A stretch of 56,794 nt of DNA, taken from positions 1-56,794 of the forward strand of contig ONLY01000017.1 of NCBI GenBank assembly GCA_900318775.1. The letters are read 5' to 3'. Shown piece after piece: positions 53,453 to 56,794 of the stretch (within the stretch, counting starts at the first letter, position 1; each line of letters starts with the position of its first letter). This DNA comes from an uncultured Prevotellaceae bacterium (lineage in GTDB: Bacteria > Bacteroidota > Bacteroidia > Bacteroidales > Bacteroidaceae). A program made the position numbers and the translations under genes. Under the pieces are notes generated by a model. That model made no database searches. It had not been told where the DNA came from and saw nothing but the letters and a program-made list of their open reading frames with translations.

Positions 53453-53482
53453 CAAATGTACAACATTATTCATTAAAACCAA
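53453..53482 (-). promoter_or_regulatory. Promoter of the YtxH set
   Basis: Leftward: TTG (53482-53480), 19 bases, TACATTTG (53460-53453). It gives a leader of roughly 50 bases. Confidence 0.7.
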
Positions 53483-53593
53483 TACATTTTCCCATGTTTA
53501 ACGTTTTTTTGCATCCAATCCTCAAATAATATGGTAAAGAAAGGCTAACTTTGTCCACATCATTCAATCATTAACACATTAAGCATACACTTT

Positions 53594-54073
53594 ATGAAGA
53601 AAAAACTCATGATGGGCCTTGCACTCGTTGCAGCCTTAGCCTTTGTTTCATGTAAGTCATCTGAAAGCAGCTACAAAAAGGCATACGAGAAAGAAAAAGC
53701 AAAAGAGATGGCACGCACTGCCGCTGCAGACCAAGTGGAGACCGCTCCTGTTGCTGTCACCCCTGTCATCAGCAATCCAGTCGCTCCCGCCAACACCGAG
53801 AACGACCGTCAGGAACGCCTTTCCGTCATGAATGGTGGAAGCCTCAAGGCTTTCAATGTTGTCTGCGGTTCATTCAGCAACATCGACAATGCCAATAATC
53901 TCCGCAACACACTCGTGGCTAAAGGCTATTCTGCACAAGTAGCACAAAATCCTGAGACCGGCATGTACCGTGTCATCGCATCTTCTTTCGATGATCGTGC
54001 ATCAGCCATTCAGTCACGTGACCAGCTCAGAGGTTCCTATCCTGATGCATGGTTGCTCTACCGCACATACTAA
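53594..54073 (+). CDS. SPOR domain lipoprotein
   Basis: A 159-residue lipoprotein (lipobox LAFVSC, Cys20) with an alanine- and proline-rich linker and a C-terminal SPOR domain (about 85-157, FNVVCGSFSNIDNANNLRN, GMYRVIASSFDDRASAIQ). SPOR domains bind denuded glycan strands of peptidoglycan, often at the division septum. A -7 box TAACTTTG (53546-53553) is upstream, with no clear -33. A strong terminator follows. Confidence 0.92.
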   Translation: MKKKLMMGLALVAALAFVSCKSSESSYKKAYEKEKAKEMARTAAADQVETAPVAVTPVISNPVAPANTENDRQERLSVMNGGSLKAFNVVCGSFSNIDNANNLRNTLVAKGYSAQVAQNPETGMYRVIASSFDDRASAIQSRDQLRGSYPDAWLLYRTY

Positions 54074-54094
54074 AACATTTATATCGACAATATG

Positions 54095-54138
54095 AAGGTG
54101 CCAGCCCGTTTCCATACGGACTGGCACCTTTCTTTTTT
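54095..54138 (+). terminator. Terminator after the SPOR gene
   Basis: AAGGTGCCAG (54095-54104) and CTGGCACCTT (54121-54130), with an inner CCG/CGG pair and a T-run CTTTCTTTTTT on the 3' side. A textbook intrinsic terminator. Confidence 0.88.
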
Positions 54139-54236
54139 CTGAAAGACAACCAAGATGCCTCCCACATTCATCTATATGTCATTAGCGAGCGCATCGCCTA
54201 CCAAATCCAACAAGAAGAGCAACACGAGTGCCCCAA

Positions 54237-55019
54237 TTATCCCATCACGACATCAAGCACCATCATCAAGACAAAGCCAATGGCAAAACCGATGGTATTA
54301 AGATTGCTGTGTTGACCGCTGGAGGCCTCTGGTATCAGTTCCTCAACCACGACATAGAGCATGGCACCGGCAGCAAAAGCAAGCATATAAGGGAGAACTG
54401 GAACCAGCGACGAGGCCAACATCAAAATTGCCACAGCGCCAACAGGCTCAACAACTCCACTCAGCGACCCAATAAGAAATGAGCGCCAACGGCTATTGCC
54501 AGCCGCCCGCATGGGCATAGAGATAATAGCCCCCTCTGGAATGTTCTGAATGGCGATACCCAACGCAACGGCAAATGCGCTGGCAAGAGAAATATTCGTC
54601 ACGCCGCTGTCAGCCCCTGCAAACACCACACCCACCGCCATTCCTTCTGGGAGGTTATGAATCGTGACAGCAAGGACCAGCATCATGGTGCGCGACAGAT
54701 GCGAGCGGATACCTTCTGGTCTCTCGGTTCCAATATGGAGGTGAGGAGTAAGACAGTCAACCAGCAGCAGAAAGCCCATTCCCATCAGGAAGCCCACAGC
54801 AGCTGGCACCACCGTCCATCCTCCACTGCCACTCCCCATGTCCATTGCAGGAATCAACAGCGACCACACCGATGCAGCCACCATGACTCCTGAGGCAAAG
54901 CCCAGCAAGAACTTCTGCAACAATTCAGACATCTCGTCCTTCATCAGAAAGACAAATGCCGACCCGAGCATCGTGCCCAGTAGCGGAATCAACAATCCTA
55001 TGATTAATATGGTCACCAT
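54237..55019 (-). CDS. ZIP family metal transporter
   Basis: A 260-residue inner membrane transporter of the ZIP family, importing zinc or other divalent metals. The metal-site motifs are HNLPEGMAVG (segment IV) and IQNIPEGAIIS (segment V); the latter has Gln-Asn rather than His-Asn, which may affect metal choice. About eight hydrophobic segments are visible. I used the ATG at 55019; an in-frame TTG at 55028 is possible. Paired in this window with an exporter of the CDF family far away (19512). Confidence 0.92.
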   Translation of the reverse strand: MVTILIIGLLIPLLGTMLGSAFVFLMKDEMSELLQKFLLGFASGVMVAASVWSLLIPAMDMGSGSGGWTVVPAAVGFLMGMGFLLLVDCLTPHLHIGTERPEGIRSHLSRTMMLVLAVTIHNLPEGMAVGVVFAGADSGVTNISLASAFAVALGIAIQNIPEGAIISMPMRAAGNSRWRSFLIGSLSGVVEPVGAVAILMLASSLVPVLPYMLAFAAGAMLYVVVEELIPEASSGQHSNLNTIGFAIGFVLMMVLDVVMG

Positions 55020-55057
55020 CTGCTGCAAAGGTACAACAATAACTTGAATTACAATGA

Positions 55058-55258
55058 CTATGAAATAGAATAATCATCCCAACTTTCACCCCATTGAATA
55101 ACGAACAAGACCAATCGCCCCGCCCCATCCACATAATATTGCCCTTTCTGCACAGCCACTTCGGGGTCATCATACACGTCCTCCAGGGCGTCGCAAGACG
55201 AGAATAGCCCCACAAGTGAGGCTATTCCAACGAAAAGAAACGATTTGTGCATCTTCAT
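55058..55258 (-). CDS. Small lipoprotein
   Basis: A 66-residue predicted lipoprotein with lipobox LFSSC (Cys22) and an acidic tail (DALEDVYDDPEVAV), ending WGESWDDYSIS. No family recognised. It begins 9 bases after the stop of the calycin-like gene, so the two are likely co-transcribed and may act together at the cell envelope. Confidence 0.72.
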   Translation of the reverse strand: MKMHKSFLFVGIASLVGLFSSCDALEDVYDDPEVAVQKGQYYVDGAGRLVLFVIQWGESWDDYSIS

Positions 55259-55267
55259 GCTACGTAT

Positions 55268-56134
55268 TTATTTTCCATCATTCTCCTGCGCGTCGGCAAG
55301 CACCTCTGCAAAGTCTTCAGCATTGAAATAGACGGTTGTGCCGCCCATAACGCTGGGCACAGAGAAGGTAGCCACAAGCGTCTTGTTAGATACCTTTCCT
55401 TCGAAAGTAGCCACATACTCCTTGGCTGCACCACCGCCCATGCCAGGCATGAGGCACTTGCCTTCACCTGCAAGCGTATACGAGCCGTCCTCATTCTGGG
55501 TTGCCACCACATTCTCGTAAGAGAACTCTCCCCAGGTCTCGGAAGTGTAACTAACCGAAAGAGCGTCAAGCGCCTCGTTAGCCTTGAGAACAGCCTTCTC
55601 ATTCTCTGTGGCATACTGCTTCTGGAAGTACGCCGCACTCACGTAAGTGCCACCCTTGTAAGTGCCCTCAACTGCGGCTGCAACAGGCAGTTCGCCCACC
55701 GTCACATTGAGCACGGTGCCGCCCATGACACTGGGAACAGAAATGACAAACGTCTGTGCGTCTGCGGCAATGGTGCCAGTCACAGTTGCATCATACGATT
55801 TGACAGTTCCATGACCATTCATCGCGATAGTACCTTCAGCAACAATGCTATAAGAGCCGTTGTCGTTCCGAGTGAAAGAGCTGACCGTGAAAGAGCCGTC
55901 GCCCCAGGTGTCAGAGTGGAAAGTCACAGCCTCCTTCGTCACATTGACCGTCTCATTGGCATCATACATGCTGCCATAGGCAAAGTCCACCTTGCTCCAC
56001 GTGCTGTAAGTCTGTTCAGAGAAAGAAAACTGTTCAGAGCCATTGTTGTCGTCGTTGCTGTCGTCACTTGAGCAAGAAGTAAATGCAAGCATCAGCATCA
56101 GCGCTGTTGCCATCGGAAATAGAATCTTTTTCAT
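55268..56134 (-). CDS. Lipoprotein with two calycin-like domains
   Basis: A 288-residue lipoprotein (LAFTSC, Cys21) followed by an acidic, low-complexity spacer and two beta-barrel-like repeats. The repeats share the ending FVISVPSVMGGTVLNV (near 130-145) and ATFSVPSVMGGTTVYF (near 255-270) and the starts YANETVNVTKEAVTF-like and LSVSYTSETWG, and so are internal duplicates. They fit the calycin-like fold (PF13944), seen in small Bacteroidetes surface lipoproteins. The ligand is unknown. A good promoter is 59 bases upstream. Confidence 0.82.
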   Translation of the reverse strand: MKKILFPMATALMLMLAFTSCSSDDSNDDNNGSEQFSFSEQTYSTWSKVDFAYGSMYDANETVNVTKEAVTFHSDTWGDGSFTVSSFTRNDNGSYSIVAEGTIAMNGHGTVKSYDATVTGTIAADAQTFVISVPSVMGGTVLNVTVGELPVAAAVEGTYKGGTYVSAAYFQKQYATENEKAVLKANEALDALSVSYTSETWGEFSYENVVATQNEDGSYTLAGEGKCLMPGMGGGAAKEYVATFEGKVSNKTLVATFSVPSVMGGTTVYFNAEDFAEVLADAQENDGK

Positions 56135-56192
56135 TTTACCTTATAAAATTAATATTGTAATTGATTGTCTGCTACCCTTTCAAAATCTAGTG

Positions 56193-56224
56193 CAAAGGTA
56201 CGGCAGAATTGCCAAGGGCACAAT
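56193..56224 (-). promoter_or_regulatory. Promoter of the calycin-like lipoprotein gene
   Basis: Leftward: TTG (56223-56221), 20 bases, TACCTTTG (56200-56193), followed by CA. The start codon is at 56134, so the leader is about 50 bases. Confidence 0.75.
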
Positions 56225-56331
56225 ACTCAAAACAGAGTGTTTTAGGCGTTTCGCAACACGGCAAGCACAGCCCTGAATTAACAAAAATTGAGTATCGCAG
56301 CCCCCGAGCCACGCAAGGCTCCTCTCCTTCC

Positions 56332-56373
56332 CTTAAGGGTTCATGGTTCACGGTTCATGGTTAAGGGTTAAGG
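56332..56373. repeat. Heptad array (GTTCATG / GTTAAGG)
   Basis: Six units of seven bases: CTTAAGG, GTTCATG, GTTCACG, GTTCATG, GTTAAGG, GTTAAGG. The same period as the TGTCAAC arrays but another sequence. No gene is next to it; the region from 56135 to the end of the window has no coding sequence. Confidence 0.75.
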
Positions 56374-56419
56374 GGTGTTTTCTGATGTCACACAGATTCC
56401 ATAGATCCCACAGATTTTG

Positions 56420-56580
56420 GAGCCAAGAATGGCTGATGATTATTCACGAATATTGACGTTTATATTGACGAGGATTGACGTCAAATAAATCATTGAGAGC
56501 CTTTTTCCTTCCACGTCAATCTACGTCAATTCATACGTCAATCTTCGTGAATAAATACAACCACAGAGCCAAGAATGGCT
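56420..56580. repeat. MITE-like element with ATTGACG arms and 15-base direct repeats
   Basis: GAGCCAAGAATGGCT occurs at 56420-56434 and 56566-56580. Between the copies are two inverted arms, 56441-56481 and 56513-56553, each with three ATTGACG units spaced 12 and 10 bases apart and bounded by ATTCACGAA. The arms differ at about five positions. The layout is that of a small non-autonomous element with flanking repeats, although 15 bases is long for a target duplication. Confidence 0.65.
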
Positions 56581-56583
56581 CTC

Positions 56584-56640
56584 TTATTTCTGGGCTCTGC
56601 CCCCAGATTATAAAACAATTTGTTTGATTTCTTGCGAAGC
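56584..56640 (+). repeat. Dispersed hairpin element, copy 2
   Basis: TTATTTCTGGGCTCTGCCC, then CCAGATT, an AT-rich spacer, TTTGATTTCTTGCGAAGC. It matches 122-178. The hairpin TCTGGG/CCCAGA is better here than in copy 1. Confidence 0.6.
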
Positions 56641-56663
56641 AATAAAAACACCGCGCCAGCCCA

Positions 56664-56704
56664 ACTGTCACCTGTCAACTCTCAACTGTCAACTGTCAAC
56701 TCTC
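56664..56704. repeat. Heptanucleotide array (ACTGTCA / ACTCTCA)
   Basis: Six units of seven bases (ACTGTCA, CCTGTCA, ACTCTCA, ACTGTCA, ACTGTCA, ACTCTCC), the TGTCAAC-type consensus of 211-322 and 2983-3066. It abuts the inverted GxxExxY repeat end, just as the array at 2983 lies near the other copy. Confidence 0.8.
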
Positions 56705-56705
56705 C

Positions 56706-56794
56706 CCTTCGTCCCCACCACCAGGCTCGAACCTCTGGGAAAATATAATTAACGAAAAATTAATGTTCCAATTAATGGTAATTAATGTTGAATA
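56706..56794 (-). repeat. Inverted copy of the GxxExxY repeat end, truncated by the window
   Basis: The reverse complement of these 89 bases matches 2782-2871, and its AT-rich part (TTAATTACCATTAATTGG) is closer to the copy at 2036-2060. If the order of the left locus is kept, a second GxxExxY gene should begin just past the window, read left to right. Confidence 0.85.

Overview
The window looks like chromosomal DNA of a Bacteroidales bacterium, most likely of the Prevotella lineage. Supporting signs are the short (289-residue) housekeeping sigma factor, promoters of the Bacteroidetes type (a TTG/TTTG element about 20 bases upstream of TAnnTTTG), the near absence of Shine-Dalgarno sites, many exported proteins and lipoproteins, a type IX secretion plug protein, a Bacteroidetes-type RNA polymerase omega, a HisB fusion and a YgiQ radical SAM protein. 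No phage, plasmid, rRNA operon, transposase or CRISPR array is visible.

Layout. 1-3.07 kb: repeats, a family-10-like glycosyl hydrolase and a GxxExxY gene embedded in decayed copies of itself. 3.07-10.16 kb: a long leftward run of a phospholipase D protein, SGNH hydrolase, ung, a PqqD / Ser-His signal-peptidase-like / HprK-like / clostripain cassette, and rpoD. 10.2-17.4 kb: an AAA ATPase, a four-helix-bundle (S23) gene between inverted repeats, nifJ, and then two AT-rich orphan genes trapped between nifJ and a second, broken nifJ 3' end. 17.5-23.1 kb: an exported protein, a cation efflux pump, superoxide dismutase and a histidine-kinase-like protein without its phosphoacceptor histidine. 23.3-31.5 kb: glmS, a GH3 beta-glucosidase, a T9SS plug protein and a large exported amidase-like protein. 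31.7-38.5 kb: YgiQ, a BASS transporter, an outer membrane barrel, a TlpA-like thioredoxin and QueH. 38.5-40.5 kb: a candidate rod-shaped (6S-like) RNA and two orphan exported proteins. 40.5-45.3 kb: uvrB, bamD-rpoZ-DUF4293 and five tRNAs (Gly-Leu-Leu-Gly-Gly). 45.4-52.1 kb: a leftward run of recR, a membrane protein, a GT2 glycosyltransferase and hisGDCB. 52.2-56.8 kb: envelope-stress-type small proteins, a SPOR lipoprotein, a ZIP metal transporter, two lipoproteins and another repeat-rich edge.

The most striking structure is not a gene. At least eleven intergenic places carry short arrays with an exact 7-base period but different sequence (TGTCAAC-like, AAATGTC-like, TATAATT-like, ATTGACA-like, GTGAAAA-like, GTTCATG-like). 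Several are arranged as inverted arms around a core, and two bracket the S23 gene as if it were a cassette. A second repeat family belongs to the GxxExxY gene; a 90-base part of it recurs inverted at the far right edge of the window.

Most genes are housekeeping and confidently named. The parts worth a second look are the heptad arrays, the GxxExxY and S23 cassettes, the nifJ 3' duplication, the PqqD/HprK/S26/C11 cassette and the rod-shaped RNA.
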